Source of the DNA: Methanoprimaticola sp047501175
Lineage (GTDB): Archaea > Thermoplasmatota > Thermoplasmata > Methanomassiliicoccales > Methanomethylophilaceae
Assembly (NCBI RefSeq): GCF_047501175.1
Contig: NZ_JBEQWH010000006.1
Coordinates: 62,001 to 126,000 of the forward strand
Reading direction: 5' to 3'
DNA length: 64,000 nucleotides
Shown here: piece by piece, positions 35,562 through 45,409 of the stretch
How positions within the stretch are numbered: the stretch's first letter is position 1
Layout: every line of letters begins with the position of its first letter
Made by a program: the position numbers and the translations under genes
The notes under the pieces: model-generated
Databases searched by the model: none
Told to the model about the DNA's origin: nothing
The model's input: only the letters and a program-made list of their open reading frames with translations

Positions 35562-36608
35562 TCAGCAGATCCTGGGGACGGGATCTCCGGCAGGGGCCTC
35601 GAGGATGCGCTTCCCTCCGACCTCGGTCCTCATGACGACCCTCTCCGGACCGTCGACGGCGCGGCCGATGATCGCCGCATCTTTGCCTTCCGGCGTGGAC
35701 CTTATCGCCTTCAGGACCTCGTCCGCCATGTCGGGAACGACCCCGATGACGCACTTGCCCTCATTCCCGATGCTCAGCGGGTCTATCCCAAGGAGCTCGC
35801 ATGCGTTGACGACGCCATCCCTCAGGGGTATGGACGGGTAGTCGATGTCCATGCCCACATGGGACTTCGCGCACCACTCGTTGAGGGTGTTCGCCAGACC
35901 TCCCCTCGTGGGATCCTTCATCGCCACGATCCCTCCGGCCTTCAGACCCTTGGCGATCATCCTGTTCAGGGGGGCCACGTCGCTCTGGACCTCGCTGTCG
36001 AAGCCGTATCCCTCGCGGAAGGAGAGTAGCGCCACCCCATGGTCCCCCATGTATCCGGACACTATGATCGCGTCCCCCGGCCTCACATTGGAGTCCGTGC
36101 ACCAGCGGTGATCCACCTTGCGGTATTCGGCGGCCTTGGCGAAGTTGGCGTCCAGGTCCGCAGACCTCTTCCCGATGGCGGATGTGGACATGACCATCTG
36201 GTCCACGGCACCGGATTCCACGACCTTCGTGTCACCGGTTGCGATGGGAACGCCCGCATCGGCCGCGGTCCTCCCCATGGAGTCCATGACTCTGTCCACG
36301 ACATCGATGTCCAGGCCCTCCTCCATGATGACGGAGCAGGCCAGTGCCAGGGGCGTTGCGCCCATGACGGAGATGTCGTTCACGGTCCCGGCGACGGAGA
36401 TCTTGCCGATGTCCCCTCCGGGGAAGAACAGCGGCTTGACGGTGTGCCCGTCTATGGTGAATACCACGTCATCCACGACAGCGGAGTCGTCCATCGAGTC
36501 GAGCGGGACTTCCGCATCCATCTTCGGGAAGTGTTTCGTGATATGGTCGGACAGGAAGGTCTGCATGAGCTCCCCGCCGGCTCCGTGGTTCAAAATCACC
36601 TTTGGCAT
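35562..36608 (-). CDS. hypE: Hydrogenase maturation protein HypE
   Basis: 348 aa from ATG 36608. HypE dehydrates the carbamoyl group on its C-terminal Cys to the cyanide ligand of the [NiFe] centre. The C-terminal PRIC, with the thiocarboxamide-forming Cys, is intact. LNHGAGGE, MDDSAVVDD, and the PurM-like GDIGKISVAGTVNDISVMGA are also visible. It stands alone, apart from hypB. Confidence 0.96.
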   Translation of the reverse strand: MPKVILNHGAGGELMQTFLSDHITKHFPKMDAEVPLDSMDDSAVVDDVVFTIDGHTVKPLFFPGGDIGKISVAGTVNDISVMGATPLALACSVIMEEGLDIDVVDRVMDSMGRTAADAGVPIATGDTKVVESGAVDQMVMSTSAIGKRSADLDANFAKAAEYRKVDHRWCTDSNVRPGDAIIVSGYMGDHGVALLSFREGYGFDSEVQSDVAPLNRMIAKGLKAGGIVAMKDPTRGGLANTLNEWCAKSHVGMDIDYPSIPLRDGVVNACELLGIDPLSIGNEGKCVIGVVPDMADEVLKAIRSTPEGKDAAIIGRAVDGPERVVMRTEVGGKRILEAPAGDPVPRIC

Positions 36609-36695
36609 GAGGCAGGGCATCCACGCCGCGTGTTATACACTTTTCCAGGTTGCCGCACCAATCGGGTTATATCGTTCTTCAATAATCGGATGGCG

Positions 36696-36767
36696 GGCCC
36701 TGTGGGGTAGCGGATAGCCTGTCAGTCTTCGGACCTGACAATCCGGGTTCGATTCCCGGCAGGGTCA
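36696..36767 (+). tRNA. tRNA-Arg (probable anticodon TCG)
   Basis: GGCCCTG pairs with CAGGGTC (one G-T pair), discriminator A; the following bases are CCT, so the full CCA is not encoded. The T arm is CCGGG-TTCGATT-CCCGG. The best anticodon loop is CTTCGGA inside TCAGT/CCTGA, giving TCG (Arg CGA), with a T-C mismatch at 31-39. The D arm GGGT/GCCT closes with 10G-25T, like the Arg(GCG) gene at 27662. Confidence 0.75.
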
Positions 36768-36843
36768 CCTTCTGATAGAACGAGTGGTGCCGATGCCGAG
36801 GGTCCGCCGTCCCCGGCGATGCCCCCGGACATCCGCGGAAATG

Positions 36844-37341
36844 TCATTCGGTGCTGTACTTCCCGATCGTCTTGCAGTGGCCGATGATGTGCCCGTCCAT
36901 CGCGAAGTAGAGGTCGTTGAGCCTGAACCCGCGGGGGAGGTCCAGCACGGTGTCCAGGGCAAAGACCTTCAGGGTGTACCTGTGGGTCCCGTTGGGGGGT
37001 GCGGGCCCGCCGTATCCGGTGGCCTTCTCCCTGTCGAGGTCCCCGAGCGCGCTGAACCAGCTGTTGGCACCTTCCGTGAACGGAGGGTCGTTATGGGATG
37101 CTCCCTCCTCCACGGAGGTCCCCCTGAGGTCGGAGATCATCCAGTGGACCCATAGGAATCCGCTGGCGGAGCACGCGTCGTAGTCGTCGAAGATGACCGC
37201 GAAGCTCTTGGTCCCATCAGGAGCGTCGACGATCTCGAATCCGGGGGAGAGCGAGGGCATGCCGTTGACGAACCGGTCGCCCTTGGCACCGTACTCGTCG
37301 CCGAACCATCCGTCACGGATCGCGGGGCACACGATTCTCAT
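36844..37341 (-). CDS. YbhB/YbcL-family PEBP-like protein
   Basis: 165 aa. SLSPGFEIVDAPDGTKSFAV, then DYDACSASGFLWVHWMISDL and GGPAPPNGTHRYTLKVFALD are the phosphatidylethanolamine-binding (Raf kinase inhibitor-like) signatures, including the DPD-like and GxHR-like ligand loops. In prokaryotes the role is unknown. It is directly downstream of apt with no gap. Confidence 0.9.
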   Translation of the reverse strand: MRIVCPAIRDGWFGDEYGAKGDRFVNGMPSLSPGFEIVDAPDGTKSFAVIFDDYDACSASGFLWVHWMISDLRGTSVEEGASHNDPPFTEGANSWFSALGDLDREKATGYGGPAPPNGTHRYTLKVFALDTVLDLPRGFRLNDLYFAMDGHIIGHCKTIGKYSTE

Positions 37342-37866
37342 TCAGGCACCTTCGTACGTCACGAGGGATTCCACGTCGTACTTCTTGAGCTTCTCCCTTC
37401 CCTTGAGTCCGGCGAGCTCCATGACGAAGCAGATCTTCACTACCTCCCCGCCCTCGCGCTCGACCATCTTCACTATGGCCTCGGTCGTCCCGCCGGTAGC
37501 GATGAGGTCGTCGACGATGATGACCCTCTGACCGGGCTTGATGGCGTCCTTGTGCATCTCGAGGGTGGCGCTGCCGTATTCGAGGTCGTAGTCCTCGGAT
37601 ATGGTCTCCCTAGGGAGCTTGCCCTTCTTCCTCACGAGGATGAATCCCTTGTTGAGGGCGTATGCGACGGGGGTCCCGAAGATGAAGCCTCTCGATTCGG
37701 ATCCGACCACCAGGTCGAAGTCCAGGTCGCGGACCATGTCCACAAGTCCGTCTATGGACAGTTTGAGTCCGTCAGGACTGCTCATGATGGTGGTGACGTC
37801 CCTGAACATGATCCCGGGCTTGGGGAAATCGGGGATGTTGGTGATGTAATCCTCAATGTTGCTCAT
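37342..37866 (-). CDS. apt: Adenine phosphoribosyltransferase
   Basis: 174 aa from ATG 37866. It makes AMP from adenine and PRPP. The PRPP motif VIIVDDLIATGGT is intact, and the N-terminal IPDFPKPGIMFRDVT and ESRGFIFG are typical. A TTTTTAAT element about 27 bp upstream supports this start over the ATG at 37878. It shares a unit with the PEBP-like gene. Confidence 0.93.
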   Translation of the reverse strand: MSNIEDYITNIPDFPKPGIMFRDVTTIMSSPDGLKLSIDGLVDMVRDLDFDLVVGSESRGFIFGTPVAYALNKGFILVRKKGKLPRETISEDYDLEYGSATLEMHKDAIKPGQRVIIVDDLIATGGTTEAIVKMVEREGGEVVKICFVMELAGLKGREKLKKYDVESLVTYEGA

Positions 37867-38035
37867 CGGAATGGTCACCGTGGCGTGAATTAAAAAGCTT
37901 CTTCACACGCCCTGTACGCACAGGGGGCAGTCGGGTGACGGTATCGCTCGAGAATACCCGGCTCCTTGTCCTGTGCTCCCTGTCGTTTCTCTTCCAGAAG
38001 GTTCCCCCGAAGGGTAATGGTGTTTGTCGCGGTCA

Positions 38036-38161
38036 TCAGTCGAGTCTTGCGAACTGTCGCGACCCACACAGGAGACAAGTGTCGAGCGACCGGTCTTTCT
38101 CCGCGCAGGTCCTCAGCTGGCAGTTCTCGCCGCAGATCTGGATCACTTTACGTTTACCGAT
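38036..38161 (-). CDS. Candidate Cys-rich zinc-binding microprotein, possible ATC start
   Basis: A 41-codon frame contains CGENCQLRTC, then CLLCG: Cys at residues 10, 14, 19, 29 and 32, the density of small zinc-finger proteins. A perfect Shine-Dalgarno AGGAGGT lies 8 nt before an ATC codon at the start of this frame. The first normal start is a GTG at codon 6, which would be too far from the ribosome-binding site. It is either a real non-AUG small gene, a gene with one altered start base, or the remnant of a larger zinc protein. I do not recognise the family. Confidence 0.35.
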   Translation of the reverse strand: MGKRKVIQICGENCQLRTCAEKDRSLDTCLLCGSRQFARLD

Positions 38162-38367
38162 GTTTGCTTACCTCCTGAGTATGATATGTGTGTCCACAAT
38201 ATTTCAATGTTTCTATTGACTCATATGGATTTCGAAGGAATGTTGTCGGATAATGCTGTAATCGTATGATTATAAACGAAATTCGTAGAAATATTACCGT
38301 AATCTTTGGTAGATGGATGTATGATGTCCGATCATGGGATCCACAGTATGCGGTGGATGAGAAGGTC

Positions 38368-38385
38368 CAGGGTCCGCAGACCCTG
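38368..38385 (-). terminator. Terminator hairpin after the SPFH operon
   Basis: CAGGGT (38368-38373) and ACCCTG (38380-38385) form a 6-bp stem about 25 bp past the last gene of the operon on the minus strand. Confidence 0.45.
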
Positions 38386-38408
38386 TAAGGTCTCCCGCCA
38401 GGGATGTT

Positions 38409-39509
38409 TCAGTACAGCTGTTCCGAGCAGTACGGGCAGAACTTGGGGGTCTTGGGAAGACCGCTGATGTTCTGTCCGCAGTAGGGGCAGTTGTTGAATC
38501 TCGGTGCACCGCCCGGCGCGGGAGCGGCGGCCTGAGGCTGAGGGGGCTGTTGGCTCTGGGCCTGGGGCGAGGGCTGCCCGCAGTTGTTGCAGAACTTGTA
38601 CGGGTAGTCGTTGGGCGACCCGCAGTAGGGGCACAGGACCTTGGGCTGCTGCTGCATCTGGGCGGCCGCGGCCTGCTGGCCCTGGACACCGTACAGGGGC
38701 TGCTGTTGGAGCTGCTGGTACATCTGGGGGAACAGGAGCATTCCCGTGCCCATCGCCGCACCGCCCTCCGAGTTGCCGATGGCGTCGGCCATCCTGTCCA
38801 TGACCTCGTACCTCTTGAACGCCTCTCCGTTGGCGCTGCTGAACTGGAGGTACTCGAAGATCTTCTTCTGGTCCTCGTCGGTGGTGCGCACCTCGGAGAT
38901 CTTGAGGCTGAGGAGTTCGACGCCCCTCTGCTGGAAGTACTGCTCCACCATGACCTTGGTGGTGGTGGAGGCCTTCTCGAGGTTCCCGTACACGTCCATG
39001 TAGCACTGCTTCGTGAGCTGTTGCGTGATCTGCTCGTTGATGAAGCTCTTCATGAACATGTTGACGTCACCGGTGGTGTAGGACTTCAGCCCGCCCAGGA
39101 CCTGCGTGTAGAACACGGGGATGTCGTTGATGCGGAACTGGAAGTCCCCGTTGGACATCAGTGTTATCGGTACCTCGTAGCCCTGGGCCGCCTTGATCAT
39201 GGCGCGGATGCCCCATTTCCCGTTGAACATCTTCAGGGACACGAATATGATCTGCACCTTGAACGGGGTCTCCTTGTAGCCGAGCGCGAGGTTGTACAGC
39301 TTGGTCAGCCAGGGGATGTTCGAGGACGTGATCATGTGCCTGCCGGGCTCCAGGACGCCGGTGAGCTGTCCGTCCCTGGCGAATATCGCCACGGCGTGCT
39401 CGGGGACGGTGACCGAGGTCAGGGTCCTGAGGTCGTCGTGCTCGTACGCGTATATGATGTCGTCAGGCCCCTGGTTCTCCCAGAATACAACGTTGGTCTT
39501 TCCCATCAT
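38409..39509 (-). CDS. SPFH-domain protein with two C-terminal zinc ribbons (YdjI-like)
   Basis: 366 aa. Residues 30-215 form an SPFH/prohibitin-type domain (LTSVTVPEHAVAIFARDGQL, later FINEQITQQLTKQ). A Gln/Ala-rich linker (260-290) follows. The tail has two CxxC...CxxC ribbons: Cys 293/296/307/310 and 341/344/358/361. This matches the SPFH-zinc-ribbon class that includes B. subtilis YdjI, which is recruited to the membrane by partner proteins because it has no helix of its own. The start overlaps the upstream gene by 4 bp (ATGA). It is the last gene of five. Confidence 0.85.
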   Translation of the reverse strand: MMGKTNVVFWENQGPDDIIYAYEHDDLRTLTSVTVPEHAVAIFARDGQLTGVLEPGRHMITSSNIPWLTKLYNLALGYKETPFKVQIIFVSLKMFNGKWGIRAMIKAAQGYEVPITLMSNGDFQFRINDIPVFYTQVLGGLKSYTTGDVNMFMKSFINEQITQQLTKQCYMDVYGNLEKASTTTKVMVEQYFQQRGVELLSLKISEVRTTDEDQKKIFEYLQFSSANGEAFKRYEVMDRMADAIGNSEGGAAMGTGMLLFPQMYQQLQQQPLYGVQGQQAAAAQMQQQPKVLCPYCGSPNDYPYKFCNNCGQPSPQAQSQQPPQPQAAAPAPGGAPRFNNCPYCGQNISGLPKTPKFCPYCSEQLY

Positions 39510-40048
39510 TCATCATCTCCTTCCGTGGCGAATCCTCTCATGACAGTCTCCCTCTGGTCGTAGTCCTCGATCATGGAGTCCACTCCCCTCTCGAGGTTCC
39601 TCATCTCGGCCTTGGCCTCCGCCCCGAGATCGACCGTTTTCAGAAGGTCCGAGGTGGCCTCCCTGAGCAACAGGATGTCCTCTATCAGCTTGGCATCCCA
39701 TCTCACCAGGGCGTCCAGGTCGGACTCGTCGATCTTGACGGCGGTGTGGAATCCGGAGTATCCATTGACCGCTTTCCTGACCTTGACGTCGTACCTGTCG
39801 ATCTTGGTCCTGATCCTCTCCATGTCCATCATGAGCTCCGGCTGATCGACGAGCTCTCTCTGGATGGTCGAGAGGTCGGCCTTCGTTCCCTGTATGGACC
39901 TGGCGACCTCGTTCCTGACGGCCCTGTCCTCCTCCCTGCGGAGGTTCTTCTCCTTGTATCCTCTGTATATGGGGATGTACAGGGCGATCCTCTCGGTGAG
40001 GGACATCTTGTCCTTCATTTCGGATTTGACTTTCTCGTCGATGGACAT
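39506..40048 (-). CDS. Alpha-helical coiled-coil protein of SPFH operon
   Basis: 180 aa from ATG 40048; the longer frame upstream is shadow. The protein is highly charged and helical: MSIDEKVKSEMKDKMSLTER, then REEDRAVRNEVARSIQGTK, and a final acidic helix. No transmembrane segment is present. Its length and heptad-like pattern could make it the PspA-like or scaffold partner of the operon, but I see no diagnostic PspA motif. It starts 3 bp before the end of the membrane gene upstream is passed, so the genes are coupled. Confidence 0.75.
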   Translation of the reverse strand: MSIDEKVKSEMKDKMSLTERIALYIPIYRGYKEKNLRREEDRAVRNEVARSIQGTKADLSTIQRELVDQPELMMDMERIRTKIDRYDVKVRKAVNGYSGFHTAVKIDESDLDALVRWDAKLIEDILLLREATSDLLKTVDLGAEAKAEMRNLERGVDSMIEDYDQRETVMRGFATEGDDE

Positions 40049-40050
40049 GT

Positions 40051-40419
40051 TCACACGTTCCTGTTCTTCATTGCCATTATGATCCCGACCACTGCCAGTA
40101 TTATGATCAGCACCGCCACGGTGATCAGCACCTCTCCGGTGAATCCCCAGACGAGGCATGTGATGCCGACGCCCGCGACTACGGTCCCTGCCGCGAGGGC
40201 GGCATCGGCATCGGAGGGTCCGAAGTTGTTCTCCCCTCCGCTCTTGAGGAAGCTCGTCCCCGCCATGTATATCCCGTAGACCAGGAGCAGCGTCCCGAAG
40301 GCGCAGATCAGGTCTCCCTGGTACCAGTACAGTATGATCGCAAGTGCGGCCGCGATGAGGAGTGCCCCTACCGCGACAGCGTTCCATGTTCTGGGTTTCA
40401 ACCCGTTTTCGTCTGTCAT
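40051..40419 (-). CDS. Small membrane protein of SPFH operon
   Basis: 122 aa with four hydrophobic segments (residues 14-32, 36-54, 72-90, 94-116, for example VAVGALLIAAALAIILYWY). The soluble loop after helix 2 is short (KSGGENNFGPSDAD). It is the only integral membrane protein in the operon, so it is the natural anchor for the SPFH and zinc-ribbon partners. The family is not recognised. Confidence 0.75.
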   Translation of the reverse strand: MTDENGLKPRTWNAVAVGALLIAAALAIILYWYQGDLICAFGTLLLVYGIYMAGTSFLKSGGENNFGPSDADAALAAGTVVAGVGITCLVWGFTGEVLITVAVLIIILAVVGIIMAMKNRNV

Positions 40420-40429
40420 CTCGTTCCTC

Positions 40430-41977
40430 TCACAGTTTGATCAGTTTGTCCGCTCCGGAGCCCAATACCCTGGGCTCCAGGCCGTTGAATGCGTTCGGCA
40501 GGGCCACGCGTCCGCCCTCGATCGAGCACGGCACGTAGATCAGCTTCTTCACGTTGGGTCTGCTGAGCTTCAGCTTCGAGTGCGACTGGGCACATTGGGT
40601 GAGGTACATCTCCACGAGCCTGGACGCCTCCGTCTTCGTGCACAGGGGCACGACAATGGTCCTGGACCCGGGCGAGTTGTCGGCCGCGGAGTCCGCTAGC
40701 CTTCCGATGCCTGCGCCGCCGCTGATGCTCTGCTCCTCTCCCTTTAGCCTGTTGAGGATCGAGCTCTCCGGTGCAGCGGCGAATATGTCCGTCAGGCCGG
40801 TACGCGGGTTCGACAGCGCCTCGGGGGATATCGTGAACGTGGCGGGGATCAGGAGGTCCTCGCTGACAACCACCGACTTCTTGGAGAACAGGGACCCCGT
40901 CGTGAAGCTGTACTGCAGGTCCACGTCCCAGAACGGGAACAGGACATCGCCTCCGCCAGTGCATATCGGGAGGGTCCCGCCGTTCCTGCCCGTCACTATG
41001 TCCCTGACGTATCCGAACAGCTCGTAGTCCCTGTCCTCGCGGGACAGCAGCCTGTCCCACTGTGGATTGGACGGGAGCTTGAGCGATGAGATCTCGGTTA
41101 TGAGGTTCAGTGTCTTGAGCGGGTCCTTGGAGGTCCCGTTGTTGACCATGTCCGCCACGTTCTTCAGTGTCCTGCTCTGTGCGATTTCGAGGTCGACCGC
41201 ACGGAGCGTCATGGCAAGCTTCGGGTTCGCGAGGAGCTCCCTCTTGGCGGCCTCCAGCTTGGAGATCGCCTCCTCCGCTTTGGCGGAACAGCCGAGGGCG
41301 TCGCCGTTGAGCACCATGTCCGATGCGGAGCACACCTCCGACAGGGCATTCAGCCTGGATCCGAGGGGCTCGTACCCCTCGCATCCGGATATCGCATCTG
41401 CGGACTCCTTGAAGTTCTTGGACATCAGGGCGAATCTGCCCGGCACGGTGTCCGACAGGAGCTTGGAATTGTTGACTATCAGGGCGTACGCGTTCGCTAT
41501 GCCCTCTCCCGCCCTTATGGAGGCGCGGCTCTCGTCGTCCACCGCGAGGGGTGCTACGCTCTTGAGCCTCGCATCGAACTCGAACGCCTGTGTGGACGTG
41601 TGGTTGGACCTCACCGGCTCGCCTTTGCTGAAGGGGAGCACGATGAGCGGGGATGCGATCACGGCGTTCAGGGCGAACCTGTACTCGTTGATCTCCACCT
41701 CCACACGCGGTTTCACGTTGTTGATGAATATGTTGTGCCTTGCGATGGGATCGACGTTCTCGCTCTGGCCCATCATGAAGCCGCCGGGGATCGTCTTCGA
41801 GATCCAGCTCTGGATCTGCCCCATCATCTGCTCCATGTACTTCTTGGCGTCCAGCCTCTGCTGGGTGGTGCCGCAGCTGGGGCACGTGACGTACGGGGAT
41901 TCGGACTCGATGTCCCTCCTGTCCAGGGGTGCGCCGCAGTACTTGCAGCGCAGTTCGACCATCTCGTCCATGTTCAT
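40430..41977 (-). CDS. Zinc-ribbon protein of SPFH operon
   Basis: 515 aa. An N-terminal zinc ribbon (Cys 11, 14, 32, 35; CKYCGAPLD and TCPSCGT) is followed by a mixed region with amphipathic helices around 220-270 and a C-terminal beta-rich domain (GGGDVLFPFWDVDLQYSF). No transmembrane helix is evident, so it probably acts at the cytoplasmic face. The ribbon-first layout recalls B. subtilis YdjG, but the rest is not clearly homologous by eye. It overlaps the upstream gene by 4 bp. Confidence 0.75.
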   Translation of the reverse strand: MNMDEMVELRCKYCGAPLDRRDIESESPYVTCPSCGTTQQRLDAKKYMEQMMGQIQSWISKTIPGGFMMGQSENVDPIARHNIFINNVKPRVEVEINEYRFALNAVIASPLIVLPFSKGEPVRSNHTSTQAFEFDARLKSVAPLAVDDESRASIRAGEGIANAYALIVNNSKLLSDTVPGRFALMSKNFKESADAISGCEGYEPLGSRLNALSEVCSASDMVLNGDALGCSAKAEEAISKLEAAKRELLANPKLAMTLRAVDLEIAQSRTLKNVADMVNNGTSKDPLKTLNLITEISSLKLPSNPQWDRLLSREDRDYELFGYVRDIVTGRNGGTLPICTGGGDVLFPFWDVDLQYSFTTGSLFSKKSVVVSEDLLIPATFTISPEALSNPRTGLTDIFAAAPESSILNRLKGEEQSISGGAGIGRLADSAADNSPGSRTIVVPLCTKTEASRLVEMYLTQCAQSHSKLKLSRPNVKKLIYVPCSIEGGRVALPNAFNGLEPRVLGSGADKLIKL

Positions 41978-42906
41978 CTACCCATTCTGGCGAAGGCGAT
42001 CTGTGTCTGCAGGGCGGCGATCTCCGCCTGGAGCCTCGCCTCCATCGCCTGCATGTGCTGCATCGTCTGCTGATAGTATGCCCTGGAGATCTCGTCGGAC
42101 CTGTTGGAGATGGCCGTGTAGCACGCGCGACAGATGTATATGTGCTGGCTGTCGGCCCTGGATGCGGCGGCGGACGAGGCCTTGTCCTCGAGGGACGGGG
42201 ACACCTCCGCCGGTGCGGAGTAGAAGTGGATCCCCTCTCCGATGGCGATCCTCCCGCACATCCAACAGGTGCACGTACGCGAGTACTCCTGGACCCTGCG
42301 CATGTTCTCGTCCGTGGACTGGCCGTTCTGCTGGCGGTATCCCGCGGCGATCTGCTGGTATTCCGCAGCCTGCCTGGGGTCGTCGAACACGCATCCGTCG
42401 GCCATGGACTCGTATGCCACGGCCATCAGGTTGTAGAACTCCGTGTTACCGGTGATGGACGTGTCCTTCTTGAAGAGCGAGATCGCGATGAGGCTCTTGC
42501 CCCCGATCCTGGACTGGTAGTCGGCCGCGAGCTCCTGGAGCGCCTTCCCCTTCTCGACCAGCGCATTGCCGCTCCCGCCCGAGGACAGGAGCTGGATCTT
42601 CCTTACCGTGAGCTCGCACTCGGTCTTCATGTCCTCGACATCTATGACGTCCAGGCCGAACTCCACCTCTTTGGCGGAGGTCAGCTTGTTCAGAGACGTG
42701 AGGAGGTTCTGGTACGCGGACGCGTTAGTGAGCCTGCCGCTGAGGTCGATGAGCGCCACCTGCACCGCGGCCACGTCATCGACACCGCCGTCTTTGTCTA
42801 TCGACTTGATGAGGTATTCGCGCGCTTTGGCGAATTCACCTCTCTTGATGAGCTCCTTGCTGCTCTCATAGAGCTCATCCCCGTTCTTGAATAGCTTGAA
42901 CGCCAT
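41974..42906 (-). CDS. TPR-like zinc-binding protein, first gene of SPFH operon
   Basis: 310 aa. The N-terminal half is helical with TPR-like spacing (KELIKRGEFAKAREYLIKSI at residues 17-36). A zinc site pairs CWMCG (Cys 214, 217) with CRAC (259, 262). A coiled coil closes the protein (about 272-306, rich in Gln, Met, Ala). The same theme of zinc knuckle plus helices recurs through the operon. The operon promoter must lie at 42907-42960 on the minus strand. Confidence 0.75.
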   Translation of the reverse strand: MAFKLFKNGDELYESSKELIKRGEFAKAREYLIKSIDKDGGVDDVAAVQVALIDLSGRLTNASAYQNLLTSLNKLTSAKEVEFGLDVIDVEDMKTECELTVRKIQLLSSGGSGNALVEKGKALQELAADYQSRIGGKSLIAISLFKKDTSITGNTEFYNLMAVAYESMADGCVFDDPRQAAEYQQIAAGYRQQNGQSTDENMRRVQEYSRTCTCWMCGRIAIGEGIHFYSAPAEVSPSLEDKASSAAASRADSQHIYICRACYTAISNRSDEISRAYYQQTMQHMQAMEARLQAEIAALQTQIAFARMGR

Positions 42907-43168
42907 CCTTAATCCCTGCTACCTGTATCGATGAATAGGTAATAAAATCCCGTCCTAGCCCGTTCGGGATCCGGGAGGATCCGGGCCCGCGTGCAAGGGA
43001 TGGAAGCCAGGCCATGTACGCAGGTCGCACCTTCTGTCACGTATCCCTCCGAACGGTCCCCCCACGCATCCCATTGTACGTCGATAGGTTGTGGTTATTC
43101 AGTTTTGATTAGATATTTGTCTAATCTGCACGCTGATAACTGGATTTTCATCATAAAATTACGGAATG

Positions 43169-43176
43169 TTTATATT
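43169..43176 (+). promoter_or_regulatory. TATA box of glutamine synthetase gene
   Basis: TTTATATT is centred about 27 bp before the glnN ATG, giving a leaderless transcript. The rest of the 290-bp gap (42907-43198) holds no gene that I can support. Confidence 0.55.
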
Positions 43177-43198
43177 CAGGTAAGTATGACTGGGGATT

Positions 43199-45385
<2,187 letters not shown>

Positions 45386-45409
45386 TCCGATGGAAAGGTG
45401 GACACGACG

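Larger units (their letters stand above)
37867..38408. other. Long intergenic region between apt and the SPFH operon
   Basis: About 540 bp without a conventional gene. It holds the apt promoter at its left end, a possible Cys-rich microprotein (38036-38161, minus), an A/T-rich stretch at about 38165-38310 with several promoter-like elements (for example TTTATAATC on the minus strand near 38270), and the operon terminator hairpin at 38368-38385. Confidence 0.6.
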
